This document shows, in pieces, positions 28,129 through 37,388 of a stretch of 64,000 nucleotides of DNA. Position numbers and translations under genes: made by a program. Numbering within the stretch: the first letter of the stretch is position 1; every line of letters starts with the position of its first letter. Source of the DNA: Pseudomonadota bacterium (lineage in GTDB: Bacteria; Pseudomonadota; Gammaproteobacteria; Steroidobacterales; Steroidobacteraceae); the NCBI GenBank assembly GCA_016705325.1, contig JADIYJ010000012.1:62001-126000 (forward strand), in the 5' to 3' direction. Below the pieces are notes generated by a model. That model was given only the letters and a program-made list of their open reading frames with translations. It was not told the origin of the DNA and did not search any database.

Positions 28129-29322
28129 ATGTCCGCCTTACTGTCCGCCATCACGGACAAATCCACGATCCACTCGGTGCACTGCGCGATCATGCGTGGC
28201 GGCACCAGCAAAGCCATCGTCTTCGCGGCAGCCGACTTGCCGGCGGATCCACGTTCGCGGGACCAGCTGATCCTCGCGGCATTCGGCAGTCCGGATCCAC
28301 GCCAGATCGACGGACTCGGCGGTGCCGATCCCCTGACCAGCAAGGTTGCGATCGTCGGCCGGGCCACGCGACCCGACGTCGACGTCGACTACTGCTTCGG
28401 CCAGGTCGGCATCGCCGCCGCGACCGTCAACTATGCCGTGAGCTGCGGCAACACCGCCGCAGCCGTAGCCCTGTACGCGATCCACGAGCGGCTCGTGCGT
28501 GTTGCGGATGGCCCGGCCCGCGTTCGGATCCATTGCGTCAACAACGGCAAGCAGATCGTCGCGACCGTTTCGACCACCAATGGCCTGCCGACGGGCAACC
28601 GCGATGCACGCGTGCCGGTCGTCCCGAGTCCCGACGCACAGGTCAGTCTCGAATTCATCGACCCGGCCGGCGGCGACACCGGCCACCTGCTCCCATCCGG
28701 AGTTCCCCAGGACGAGATGCGTACGACCCGCGGCACCGCCGTGCGGTTTTCGCTCGTCGACTGCGGCAACCTGTACGCAATCATTCCGGCGGACACCTGG
28801 GGGCTCAGCGGGTCCGAGAGCCCGTGCGAACTCGAGTTGGTTCCGGGCCTGCGTCAGGAAATCGAGGAGATCCGCGAGTCGATCGCCGAGCGTCAACTGC
28901 AGGATGCGGATCGCACGCCACCCGCCACGCGGCGGGCGGCACGCTTGAAGATCGCGATCGTCGGCTCGCCACAGCAGGACGTTTCGCCGACGGACGCAAC
29001 CGGCGCGCGCCGTGCCATCGATCTCGTCGCCCGGATCATCAATCCGGAGCGGGTGCACAAGGCATTCGCGGTGACAGGTGCGATGTGCCTGACGGCGGCA
29101 GCCAGCATTCCCGGGACCGTCGTGGCTGGCCTCTTGCGCCGGCCGCTGACGGACGGACGCGGCGTGTTCAGGATCGGTCACCCCTCCGGCGTGATCGCGT
29201 CCGAAATCGTCCATGGCTTCGACTCCGGGCGGCCCACCATTCACTCGATACGGATCGACCGCAGCGCGCGCCGCATCATGGACGGCAACGTATTCGTATC
29301 GGCTGGGGTACTCGTGCCGTGA
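28129..29322 (+). CDS. PrpF-family isomerase (aconitate/oxalomesaconate tautomerase fold)
   Basis: 397 residues. Family members isomerise or tautomerise tricarboxylates such as 2-methylaconitate or 4-oxalomesaconate. The signature IMRGGTSKAIVFAAADLP (21-38), GSPDPRQIDGLGGADPLTSKVAIV (53-76 region) and the second-half GVFRIGHPSGVIASE are clear. No propionate or gallate genes are near, so the usual substrates are doubtful; within a polysaccharide cluster it may prepare or rearrange a carboxylic acid substituent. It lies 15 bases after the CelD-like gene and its stop overlaps the next start. Confidence 0.85.
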   Translation: MSALLSAITDKSTIHSVHCAIMRGGTSKAIVFAAADLPADPRSRDQLILAAFGSPDPRQIDGLGGADPLTSKVAIVGRATRPDVDVDYCFGQVGIAAATVNYAVSCGNTAAAVALYAIHERLVRVADGPARVRIHCVNNGKQIVATVSTTNGLPTGNRDARVPVVPSPDAQVSLEFIDPAGGDTGHLLPSGVPQDEMRTTRGTAVRFSLVDCGNLYAIIPADTWGLSGSESPCELELVPGLRQEIEEIRESIAERQLQDADRTPPATRRAARLKIAIVGSPQQDVSPTDATGARRAIDLVARIINPERVHKAFAVTGAMCLTAAASIPGTVVAGLLRRPLTDGRGVFRIGHPSGVIASEIVHGFDSGRPTIHSIRIDRSARRIMDGNVFVSAGVLVP

Positions 29323-30605
29323 CTCGCCCCGGGCAGATAACTCCTGGCACCGCATTCGTCATCAGCCATGAGCCGGATCCCAACCGGCGCACGAGCAGCA
29401 CGAGCCTGATCGCGCTGGCGGTGACGCGCTCGCTGGGCCGCCAGGGCGTGCCGGTGGTTCGCCTGCACCCGAACCGCCTCGATCACAGCCTGCATTCAAA
29501 GTACTGCAGCGAGGTCGCCCTGTGCCCCGACATGTACCAGTCGGGGCCCGCGCTCGTGGAGTATCTGCTGCAACTTACATCACGGTATTCCGGCAAACGC
29601 GTCCTGATCCCCGCGAGCGACGACTGCGCGGAATTTCTGGGTGCCCACCGGCCAGTCCTGGAACACGCCTACCGAGTCTGCGCCGCACGCCCGGAGGTGA
29701 TGCAGCACGTCGTCAACAAACGACGGCAGTACGAGCAGGCAGAACGGCTAGGGATCCCGATTCCGGAGACGTACTTCCCCGAGAGTCGCAGTGACATCGA
29801 ACGACTGGCGGCGACGATCGACAACTATCCGTACATCATCAAGCCGCTCGTCGCCCACACCTGGCGCCTTGCCTCGATGCAACGCGTCTCGCAGGGCCGC
29901 AAAGCGCTGCTGGTACGCACGCCGGACGAGCTGCGCAGCGCATGGCTGTCGATGGGCGACGACTGCAGGGACGTCATGCTGCAGGAAGTCATCGGCGGCC
30001 GGGACGAACAGCTGTTCACCTTCCTGGCTTACTTGAGCGATAACGGAACCCCGCTTGCGTATTGCGTGCGGCGCAAGATACGCCAGCTGCCGGTGGACTT
30101 TGGCTACTGCACGATGACGGTGTCCTGTCACGACGACGTTGTCGTCCGCCAGTCATTGCGGTTGCTGCAGGGCATCGGCTTCTCCGGCATCTGCGGTGTC
30201 GAGTACAAGTTCGACGCAGTGAGCGGTGAATACAAGCTCATCGAGATCAATCCGCGCCCGGTCAATACCATCGGGCTCGCGCCGGCCTGCGGCGTCGACA
30301 TCCCCTGCATTGCCTACCGCGACCTCGTCGGCGATCGCGTCGAACCGGTCACCACCTGGCGCGACGGCGTGACCTGGTACCGGCTCTACGCGGACCTCAT
30401 GGCAGTCAGGCAATTGGGCGGCAAGGGCGGCCCTTCGTATTTCGAATGGTTGCGTTCCTTGCGCGGCCCCAGGATCGAGGCCGCGTACGCCCGGGACGAC
30501 TGGCGTCCCGCGTGGCACCATTACCGCGACGTAATTCGGTTGCACGTCGCGTCGCGAGTTTCTCGCGCTTTGCGGCCGGCACCACAACCGCGGACCGCGC
30601 AATAG
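29319..30605 (+). CDS. ATP-grasp carboxylate-amine ligase
   Basis: 428 residues from a GTG that overlaps the PrpF-like stop by four bases (GTGA). An ATP-grasp fold is indicated by PYIIKPLVAHTWRLAS (ATP-binding strand, about 165-185), the DVMLQEVIGGRDEQLFTFLAY region, CGVEYKFDAVSGEYKLIEINPRP with the metal-binding Glu and Asn. Such enzymes form amide or peptide-like bonds through an acylphosphate (COG3919-like). Tight coupling to a PrpF-like isomerase suggests that it activates a carboxylic acid made in the same pathway. The frame is open far upstream, but no start there fits. Confidence 0.85.
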   Translation: MTRPGQITPGTAFVISHEPDPNRRTSSTSLIALAVTRSLGRQGVPVVRLHPNRLDHSLHSKYCSEVALCPDMYQSGPALVEYLLQLTSRYSGKRVLIPASDDCAEFLGAHRPVLEHAYRVCAARPEVMQHVVNKRRQYEQAERLGIPIPETYFPESRSDIERLAATIDNYPYIIKPLVAHTWRLASMQRVSQGRKALLVRTPDELRSAWLSMGDDCRDVMLQEVIGGRDEQLFTFLAYLSDNGTPLAYCVRRKIRQLPVDFGYCTMTVSCHDDVVVRQSLRLLQGIGFSGICGVEYKFDAVSGEYKLIEINPRPVNTIGLAPACGVDIPCIAYRDLVGDRVEPVTTWRDGVTWYRLYADLMAVRQLGGKGGPSYFEWLRSLRGPRIEAAYARDDWRPAWHHYRDVIRLHVASRVSRALRPAPQPRTAQ

Positions 30606-30642
30606 CGCGACTCGACGGAGAAAAAGCGGTCGGAACGACTGT

Positions 30643-31461
30643 CTATGCCGCTGGTTTGCCGTAGACCCACAGGCTGACGTCGGCAAGCCAGCGCATCGGC
30701 GCCTGCCAGCCCAGGCGGCGCAGGACGGCCGTCAGCGAATCGCTGAGCCAGATCGAGACCCGCTCGGCAAGCAGCGCGCGCCGGTTGAATCGGATCGGCC
30801 CCAGGCCGATGCCGACGAAGTGGCGATACTCGAAACCGGCGTCATCCATCTTGCGCCGGAACTCGCGGAAGTCCATGAAACGCCCGATCTTGTAGGGCTC
30901 GGGCGGCAAGCGTCCGGTGGCGGCCCGGGCGAGTGTCTTGAGTCCCACGGCCGGGTCCCAGAGTATCGGATTGAACCGGTTGCGAAAGCTGACGAGCGCG
31001 TAACCTCCAGGCTTCAGGATGCGCTTGATCTCGCTGAGCACCACCGCGTAGTCCTCGACGTAGCTGATCACGCCGAGACACACGACGACATCGAATGATG
31101 CCGCTTCGAACGGCGTCTCGCGGCAGTCGCCGCGGTGCAGGTCACCGACGTCCAGTTGCATCGACTGCAGCCGCGCCCTGGCGTGCCGCAGCATGTCCTC
31201 GGAGTACTCGAGCCCGGTGCAGGAAGCGCCGTGCTGCCTGAGCCGGCTGAGCACAGGCGCGGATCCGCACCCGAGATCGAGCACGCGGCCGCCGGCTGGC
31301 AGGACGCGGAGCACGTACTGCACGGCCGCGTCGCATCGGGCCCGGAAACTCGCCTCCTGCAGCGAGTCCGTGTCGGAGTCGTACATGTCGGCCCATTTGC
31401 GTGCGGAACGTGCGTCGGAGAAACGCAGTTCGGCGGCCGAGGTGTGCGCTGCCTGGTCCAT
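30643..31461 (-). CDS. Class I SAM-dependent methyltransferase
   Basis: 272 residues. Motif I VLDLGCGSAPVLSRL (about 61-75), an acidic residue at the end of beta-2 (GLEYSEDML), motif DVVVCLGVISYVED and LKPGGYALVSFRN. Rossmann methyltransferase of the Methyltransf_11/25 type; the substrate is unknown but a sugar or lipid acceptor is plausible given the neighbours. Convergent with the ATP-grasp gene (37 bases apart), divergent from the ABC exporter. Confidence 0.85.
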   Translation of the reverse strand: MDQAAHTSAAELRFSDARSARKWADMYDSDTDSLQEASFRARCDAAVQYVLRVLPAGGRVLDLGCGSAPVLSRLRQHGASCTGLEYSEDMLRHARARLQSMQLDVGDLHRGDCRETPFEAASFDVVVCLGVISYVEDYAVVLSEIKRILKPGGYALVSFRNRFNPILWDPAVGLKTLARAATGRLPPEPYKIGRFMDFREFRRKMDDAGFEYRHFVGIGLGPIRFNRRALLAERVSIWLSDSLTAVLRRLGWQAPMRWLADVSLWVYGKPAA

Positions 31462-31700
31462 GGTGACGTCGGAACCTCCTGTGGGACGTCATGCATGCTA
31501 GGTCGCCCCGGAAAACCACGACGCAATGCAGTTCACATTTCGTCGCGGCCGCGCGCTGCCGCACGGTCCATGCAGCCACATGCCGATAGGATATTCTGGC
31601 ATCGGGTCACGCCTGCCTGGTGCATCCAGACGCTAACCTGTCCGGGATGCGTCCGATGCAGCGGGCGCCGGTCGGCAAACGGGCGAGGAGTAGCGAGCGA

Positions 31701-33485
31701 ATGATCGACGACTGGCGAAAACTCCTGTCTTTCTTCTCGGCCGGAGAAAAGCGCCAGATCCTGCTGCTGCTGCTCAGCACGACCGTCAGCGGACTGGTGC
31801 AAGCCATCGGGGTCGCGTCCATCATGCCGTTCATCGCCGTCGTCGCCAATCCGGACCTGGTAGTGGAGAACCACTACCTGTCCTGGGCCTACGGGGCCCT
31901 CGGGTTTACCAGCACGAATGCCTTCCTGAAATTCCTCGGCCTCGCCGCATTCGGCATGCTGCTGGCGACCAATGTCCTCGCAGGCATCAACGCGTGGCTG
32001 ACTTTCCGGGTCTGCCACCTCGGCGAATACAACCTGGCGCGCCGGCTCATGAGCAGGTACCTGGCGCGTCCCTACCTTTTTCTGCTGCAGCGGAACTCGT
32101 CGGAACTCGTCAAGATGGTGGTGGCCGAGGTCGACCGGGTGGCCATCGGCACGCTGATGGCGGGCATCAACGTATTCTCGGATGCCGTCACGACGCTGTT
32201 CATCGTCGTGCTGCTGGTGGTGATCCAGCCGTGGGTCATGACCGTCACGCTGATCGTGCTGGCGGTGGCGTACCTGCTGATCTACCTGTTGATCATGCCC
32301 AAGGTCACGCGGCTCGGGACGGAGTTCGCGGCCTTGAATACCAGGATCTACAAGAACGCCCATGAGGCGATCGGCGCCGCCAAGGCCATCAAGGTGCTCG
32401 GACGCGAGGCGCATTTCGTGGAGCGTTTCTCGCGGCCGCTGCTGCGTTCTTCCAGGAATGCCATTACCTACAGCACCCTGGAAATCGTCCCGGCCCAGAG
32501 TCTCGAGCTGGTCGCTTTCGGCGGGCTTGTTTTCGCAACAGTCTACCTGATCGGCGACACGGGAAACGCGGGTGAGATACTGCCCGTCATCGCGATGCTC
32601 GCTTATGCCGCGTACCGGCTCATCCCGGCGCTGCAAGGACTGTTCGATGGCGTCGAGGCCATCCGTTACAAGACAGCGGCGCTGGACGGCCTGTGGCAGG
32701 ACTACTCCGATCCGGGCACGGAGCCAGCCATCGCGACGGGCGACGCGATGGTTCCGCGGCACTCGATCCGACTGGAGAACGTTTCCTTCCGCTACCCTGA
32801 CAGCCGTCAGGACACCTTGCCCGGGTTGAGCCTGACGATTCCAGCGGGACGGGCCGTGTGCCTCGCGGGGCCGACGGGGGCCGGCAAGTCGACGACCGTG
32901 GACCTGCTGCTCGGCCTGCTGCCACCGTCGGCCGGTGGGATCACGGTCGATGACACGCTGGTGACGCCAGGCAACCTGCGTGCCTGGCAAGGCAACATCG
33001 GGTACGTGCCACAGGTGATCTACCTGATCGACGACACGATCGCCAGCAACATCGCCCTCGGCACCGAACCCGGCGACATCGACTATCTCAGGCTCGAACG
33101 GGCCGCGCGGGTTGCGGAGTTGCATGATTTCGTCGTCAACGAGCTCGACGCCGCGTACCAGACCGTCGTCGGCGAGCGCGGCGCCAGGCTGAGCGGAGGC
33201 CAGCGGCAGAGAATCGGCATTGCCAGGGCGCTCTATCGCGATCCGGCGGTGTTGATCCTGGACGAGGCAACCAATGAGCTGGATCTCGCCACGGAAGCCA
33301 GGATCCTGGCTTCACTGCGGGCGCTCGGCGGCAGGACGATCGTCTTCGTGTCGCACAAACCGTCCGTCGCGACGTTCTGCGACGAGGTCGTCGTGCTGGA
33401 GGGCGGGCGCATCGCGGCGCAGGGCAGCTACGACGAACTCACGGCTCCCGGCAGCCGGCACCGCGCCCTGCTCCAGGAAACCTGA
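31701..33485 (+). CDS. ABC transporter, fused membrane/ATPase (lipid-linked saccharide flippase type)
   Basis: 594 residues. Six transmembrane helices in about 20-310 (starting LLLLLLSTTVSGLVQAIGVA), then a nucleotide-binding domain with Walker A GPTGAGKST (about 391-399), Q-loop YVPQVIYLIDD, signature LSGGQRQRIGIARAL, Walker B AVLILDEATNELD and H-loop VSHKP. Half-transporter of the MsbA/PglK group, probably flipping a lipid-linked glycan across the inner membrane. The ATG at 31701 has GAGGAG 10 bases upstream; longer starts exist but lack such a site. Confidence 0.88.
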   Translation: MIDDWRKLLSFFSAGEKRQILLLLLSTTVSGLVQAIGVASIMPFIAVVANPDLVVENHYLSWAYGALGFTSTNAFLKFLGLAAFGMLLATNVLAGINAWLTFRVCHLGEYNLARRLMSRYLARPYLFLLQRNSSELVKMVVAEVDRVAIGTLMAGINVFSDAVTTLFIVVLLVVIQPWVMTVTLIVLAVAYLLIYLLIMPKVTRLGTEFAALNTRIYKNAHEAIGAAKAIKVLGREAHFVERFSRPLLRSSRNAITYSTLEIVPAQSLELVAFGGLVFATVYLIGDTGNAGEILPVIAMLAYAAYRLIPALQGLFDGVEAIRYKTAALDGLWQDYSDPGTEPAIATGDAMVPRHSIRLENVSFRYPDSRQDTLPGLSLTIPAGRAVCLAGPTGAGKSTTVDLLLGLLPPSAGGITVDDTLVTPGNLRAWQGNIGYVPQVIYLIDDTIASNIALGTEPGDIDYLRLERAARVAELHDFVVNELDAAYQTVVGERGARLSGGQRQRIGIARALYRDPAVLILDEATNELDLATEARILASLRALGGRTIVFVSHKPSVATFCDEVVVLEGGRIAAQGSYDELTAPGSRHRALLQET

Positions 33486-33488
33486 ACG

Positions 33489-34187
33489 TCAGGTCCTGGC
33501 GATGAAGATTCGCAGGGGCTCGCCCGCCAGTCGGTCGCGCAGGTAGTCCAGCAAGGCGTAGATGAAGAGGATGACCCCGGACATCTCGAGGAATTCCTCG
33601 GTCGCGACGAGCAGCGAATACGGCAGGTCCTCTATGTCCCCGTGCCGTGAAAAGTACCAGCCGCCGACGGACTCGAATCCCAGCGCACCCGCGAGATAGA
33701 GGCTGCCGGCGCCGATGAACAGGCCGCGTGTGCGAACGGACAACGACCACACGAACCTCAGGTACAGCACGCCAATGACCAGCACCGCCAACCCGTAAGG
33801 GATCACCCACGCGAAGTACAACGGCCCCGCGACTGGCAGCAGGTCACGAACCGGCTCGATCAGCAGTTCATGCAGCGAGGCATCCTCGTCGATCGCCATG
33901 AAGGTGAAGATGATGACCAGCCATTTCCAGTAGGCGGCATGGCGATCGGCAGTCGATTGGCTGGTGATGACGGTCAGCAGGACCGCGCTCGTCACGAGTA
34001 TGAACGCGGAAAAAAACGTCGGCACGTTGTTCTCGACGTTCATGTCGAAGGAATCGACCAGGCCGAAGACCTGCTGGTGGTGGAAGACGTGACTCGCGAC
34101 CGCTCCGGTGACGTGGGCGATGACCAGCACGACCGCTGCCAGCATCAACGACAAGGCAAACCTGCCGGGCTCTATGCGGATCTCCAT
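33489..34187 (-). CDS. Hypothetical six-helix membrane protein
   Basis: 232 residues; family not recognised by name. About six membrane helices. Acidic and histidine residues sit next to or inside helices: FMAIDEDASLHELL, GALGFESVGGWYF and LLVATEEFLEMSGVILF. This D-E...HE...EE..E pattern recalls membrane-embedded metal-dependent hydrolases, but that is only a pattern. The ATG at 34187 is preceded by GGGGGAGGG. It follows the frameshifted FemAB-like gene on the same strand by 44 bases and is convergent with the ABC exporter, 3 bases apart. Confidence 0.7.
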   Translation of the reverse strand: MEIRIEPGRFALSLMLAAVVLVIAHVTGAVASHVFHHQQVFGLVDSFDMNVENNVPTFFSAFILVTSAVLLTVITSQSTADRHAAYWKWLVIIFTFMAIDEDASLHELLIEPVRDLLPVAGPLYFAWVIPYGLAVLVIGVLYLRFVWSLSVRTRGLFIGAGSLYLAGALGFESVGGWYFSRHGDIEDLPYSLLVATEEFLEMSGVILFIYALLDYLRDRLAGEPLRIFIART

Positions 34188-34231
34188 CGGTCGTTGCCCT
34201 CCCCCGACCTGCAGTGAATCGGCGCGCAGCA

Positions 34232-35544
34232 TCAGCGCCGGCAGTAGGTTGCCGCGGGCTGCGCCTCGCGGCTCAAGTCGACGAGTTCGATTCCGGTGGT
34301 TGCGCGCGCGGCATCGAGTGCGTCCGCGCCCGGCCGCTGCAACGAGTACAGCCGGATCGCCTGCAGACCGGCAGTCGCATACACCAGCTCAGCACGCGCG
34401 ACATCGTCGGGCTGGATCGGTTCGGTGCCGAGCATGACCTTGCCGACGAGGTCCTGGCCGCACCGGGCGATCAGCGGGTGACGGGTCAGAAAGCCGAGAT
34501 TGGCCTGCCCAAGGTGGATGGGCAGGAAAAAAGAGTGTCCCGGCTCCAGCCGTCGTAGACCTGCCCGCCCCAGCGTCGCTTCAGCTGGAAGATGCCGTCC
34601 GACAGCAGCGGCCGGCTGCCACAATAGTCAGCCTCGTGATAGCCACCCTCGAACGCGTACAGGAGGCCGAAGTAGTACAGCGCCGGAAACACTCCCTGCG
34701 ATTGCTGCCCGAATTCCCCGCCGGACGTCCCCGTCCACAGCGACTGCAGGCTCTGCCGGTTACCGAACAGGACCTGCCCTGCCACCACCTCTCCATCGCG
34801 CAGGATCTGCATCAACGCACCGTTCTCGGCGCAATAGCGGACTTTCCACTCCGGCTCGATGTACGCCGAGCTGCCGAAGCGGTTGGTCAGGTGCGGCACG
34901 TACATCTCGCCATAGAACCGCCGAATCGCCTCCTCGTCGCGGACGATCCGATACCGAAGGCCGTGCTTGCGGATCTTGCGCAGGTCCTCGCCCCTGGCCG
35001 AGCTGCGCAATTGCGCCAGCACGCCCCCCCAGCTTTCCGGCAGCGACAGCTTCTGGTCCACCCAGGCGGGGCTTTGCAGGAGTCCGCGATCCGCCAGCAG
35101 GCGGTGATAGGGCCAGGGCAGATCCGCGACGACGAAGTCGACCTTGTTGCGATAACCCTCCACCCAGTTTCTCGCCTGCCAGGCATGCAGGTGTCGATGC
35201 TCCTCTTCGATGCGGTACTCGTCGTAGAGAAGTCCGAGCACGTACGACAGGTGGTTGCCCGACCCGAAATAGAGCGACCGGAGCGGTGCCCCGGAATGCC
35301 TTTCCGAACCGGTGACCAGCAGCGCGCTGGCCTCGTGGGTCGCGGCCGATTCCCGGTATTCCTGCCACTGCCAGTAGAGCCGCTCGGTCCCGGCGCGCAC
35401 GCGCGCGAGCCCGTCCGGCCGACCGACCATGGCTGGACGAGTCGCCGAACGCGGTTCGGGCAGCGTCACGCCCGTGGCACGAACCTGTCTGGGTCCCTGG
35501 GAATGCAAAGTGACTCCGTGTGAAGCGACATGCTCACAGGCCAT
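34232..35544 (-). pseudogene. FemAB-like transferase, frameshifted at a T6 run
   Basis: GNAT-fold FemAB/CelD-type protein. The first frame runs from ATG 35544 (MACEHVASHG) through YWQWQEYRESA, EDLRKIRKHGLRYRIVRDEE, FYGEMYVPHLTNRFG and YCGSRPLLSDGIFQLKRRWGG to DGWSRD, then goes out of frame and stops. At the T6 run on the minus strand (34527-34532) the frame one base back gives FFLPIHLGQANLGFLTRHPL and continues to RREAQPAATYCRR-like residues and a stop at 34232. A single-base change in a homopolymer explains it: a pseudogene, slippage, or a sequencing indel. It resembles the intact gene at 37389-38354 (SRPLLSDGIFQLKRRWG against SRPSLADGVVRYKCRFG). Confidence 0.8.
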
Positions 35545-35555
35545 GGGGCGGGCGG

Positions 35556-35580
35556 TTGTGAACGGACGCACAGTTCACAA
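35556..35580. promoter_or_regulatory. Inverted repeat TTGTGAAC-N9-GTTCACAA
   Basis: Perfect 8-bp arms at 35556-35563 and 35573-35580 in the region between the divergent FemAB-like and GNAT-CelD genes. A dimer-binding operator is likely. CAGTTCACA also occurs at about 31513-31521, in the divergent region before the ABC exporter. Confidence 0.5.
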
Positions 35581-35636
35581 ATTCACGCGGATGTCAGAAT
35601 CTGTTCCATGCGGCACACGCCCCCCCGCCTTCCACG

Positions 35637-37373
35637 ATGCAATACCTAGAAGTCAGGCGACTTTCCGCGATGGACCGCGCGACCGTCGTCGCCGTGGAGC
35701 GGCGGGTATACAGCCGCGAATATCAAGAACCGCAACATGTCATCGAAGCCCGCCTGCGTTATGAAGACGATCACTACGGGTCGCTGAATCTCGGCCTGTT
35801 CGCCGGCGACAACCTGGTGGGCTATGTCCTGGCGCATCTGGACGACGGCGCGGATATTCCGGGACAGGCGATCGGGGACAACGTCTACGTGGCGGACATG
35901 GCGGTACTGCCAGGATACCAGCGCCACCTGGTCAGGCTCCTCACTGCATTCGCCCGCGAGGTTCGCCTCGAATATCCCGGACTGCCGATCGTCGCGCACT
36001 CGATCCGGGACACCGGGCGGATGTGGCGACGGCACGACGCGATCTTTCGGCGGCTCGGCTTCGCAATCGCCGCCGAACGCAGCGACTGGACCACGCCAGC
36101 CGGTCCAGCGGCTTCGCTGGTCGTTTGGCAGCCGCTGGCCGCAGAGCGCTGCCCGCGTCGCAAGCCACCAGCCAGTGCGTCGCAGGCGACCGAATGCTGC
36201 CGCACATCCTCCGGCAAGGAGCTGCATACGAGCCTGATTGTCGACGAGGACGGCCTGCTCGACCTGCGGGAACACTGGCAAAGAATCGAACAGGCTGTAC
36301 CGGGACTGACCGTGTTCCAGACGCACCGCTACCAGGCGGCCTGGGTGCGCAGCTTCGCGGTCGATCTCAAGCTCATGATCGTCTGCATCCACGACGGCGA
36401 CGAGATGATCGGCATTGCGCCGTTTCAGGTGTCGCTGCTACGGATGCACGGCAAGGTGCGCCGACAGCTTACTTTCCTCGGGGCACCGTGGCAGGTCGAC
36501 CGGCCGGCCTTGCTGTTCAGTCGCGATGCGCGCGACTGCGCCGAAGCCGCCGCCCGCGCGCTGCTGGCGCGACGCGACCAGTGGGACGTCATCTGGTTTC
36601 ATGAACAGGATGCTGCCAACCCCGCACTAGAGACATTCTGCGTCACGCTGTCCCGGCACGGGATCCTGCACGGCAGGGTCCCGAGTTCGCATTGTCCGTA
36701 CCTGACCTTCGACGGCACCTGGGAGCAACTGCTGGCGACGAAGTCGCAGAAATTCCGCAAGAACCTCAAGGCAGCGCGCAAGAAGCTGCAGGGTGCGGGG
36801 CAACTCGAGTACTCGAGTTGCGCCGGCGACGAGCAGCGGCTGCAGCAACTCTTCGGCGAGTACGAAGTGCTGGAAAGCCGCGGCTGGAAAGCCCGCAAAG
36901 GGGTGGGCGTGTCGCAGAGCGTGGAACACCTGCGCTTCTACCGGCACTTGATCCATGCCTTCGGCGACAGCGGACAGTTCGTCTTCCGCTGCCTGCGCGT
37001 CGACGGCCACCTGGTGGCGGCGACCTTCGGCCTGGTGCACGAGCGTCGGTTCTATTCCCTGCACATTGCTCACGACGCTGCCTATTCTGGCTGCTCGCCC
37101 GGCACTTTCCTCGAGTCGCTCGAGCTCGAGGAATGCTTCCGGACCGGCCTGGAGGAGTACGATTTTCTCGGCGGCTTCCTCAAGAACAAGGTCCGCTGGG
37201 CGACACACGCCAGGGACACGGTCGAGGTGCACCTGTACCAGCGACAGCCGGCGCTCGTCGTCGCGTACCTGTATTTCTTCGTCGTCAAGCCGCGATTGAA
37301 AAGGCTGCTCTCGCGATTCGGCATCCGTCTGCCGACCAAGCCCCGCACCGACCGGGTGGACGACGCTGGCTGA
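35637..37373 (+). CDS. GNAT N-acetyltransferase fused to CelD/BcsL-type acyltransferase
   Basis: 578 residues, two modules. Residues 1-170 form a GNAT domain: VRRLSAMDRATVVAVERRVY, the acetyl-CoA strand VYVADMAVLPGYQRHLVRLL and a C-terminal RLGF motif. Residues about 195-545 form a CelD/FemAB-like domain: FQTHRYQAAWVRSF, SQKFRKNLKAARKKLQG (the conserved basic helix), VFRCLRVDGHLVAATFGLVH and LEEYDFLGGFLKNKVRW. This intact gene shows what the frameshifted copies should look like. The fusion implies two acyl transfers on one substrate, or transfer to and from a carrier. No signal peptide, so cytosolic. Confidence 0.85.
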   Translation: MQYLEVRRLSAMDRATVVAVERRVYSREYQEPQHVIEARLRYEDDHYGSLNLGLFAGDNLVGYVLAHLDDGADIPGQAIGDNVYVADMAVLPGYQRHLVRLLTAFAREVRLEYPGLPIVAHSIRDTGRMWRRHDAIFRRLGFAIAAERSDWTTPAGPAASLVVWQPLAAERCPRRKPPASASQATECCRTSSGKELHTSLIVDEDGLLDLREHWQRIEQAVPGLTVFQTHRYQAAWVRSFAVDLKLMIVCIHDGDEMIGIAPFQVSLLRMHGKVRRQLTFLGAPWQVDRPALLFSRDARDCAEAAARALLARRDQWDVIWFHEQDAANPALETFCVTLSRHGILHGRVPSSHCPYLTFDGTWEQLLATKSQKFRKNLKAARKKLQGAGQLEYSSCAGDEQRLQQLFGEYEVLESRGWKARKGVGVSQSVEHLRFYRHLIHAFGDSGQFVFRCLRVDGHLVAATFGLVHERRFYSLHIAHDAAYSGCSPGTFLESLELEECFRTGLEEYDFLGGFLKNKVRWATHARDTVEVHLYQRQPALVVAYLYFFVVKPRLKRLLSRFGIRLPTKPRTDRVDDAG

Positions 37374-37388
37374 CGAGTCCCGGTGGTT

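Noticed and set aside
31533..33125. Long minus-strand frame opposite the ABC exporter
   Set aside because: Shadow of the exporter; rich in Arg, Gln and His with no domain.
34520..34535. Programmed -1 ribosomal frameshift in the FemAB-like gene
   Set aside because: The T6 run is not in the usual X-XXY-YYZ phase and no pseudoknot is apparent; mutation, slippage or sequencing indel is simpler.
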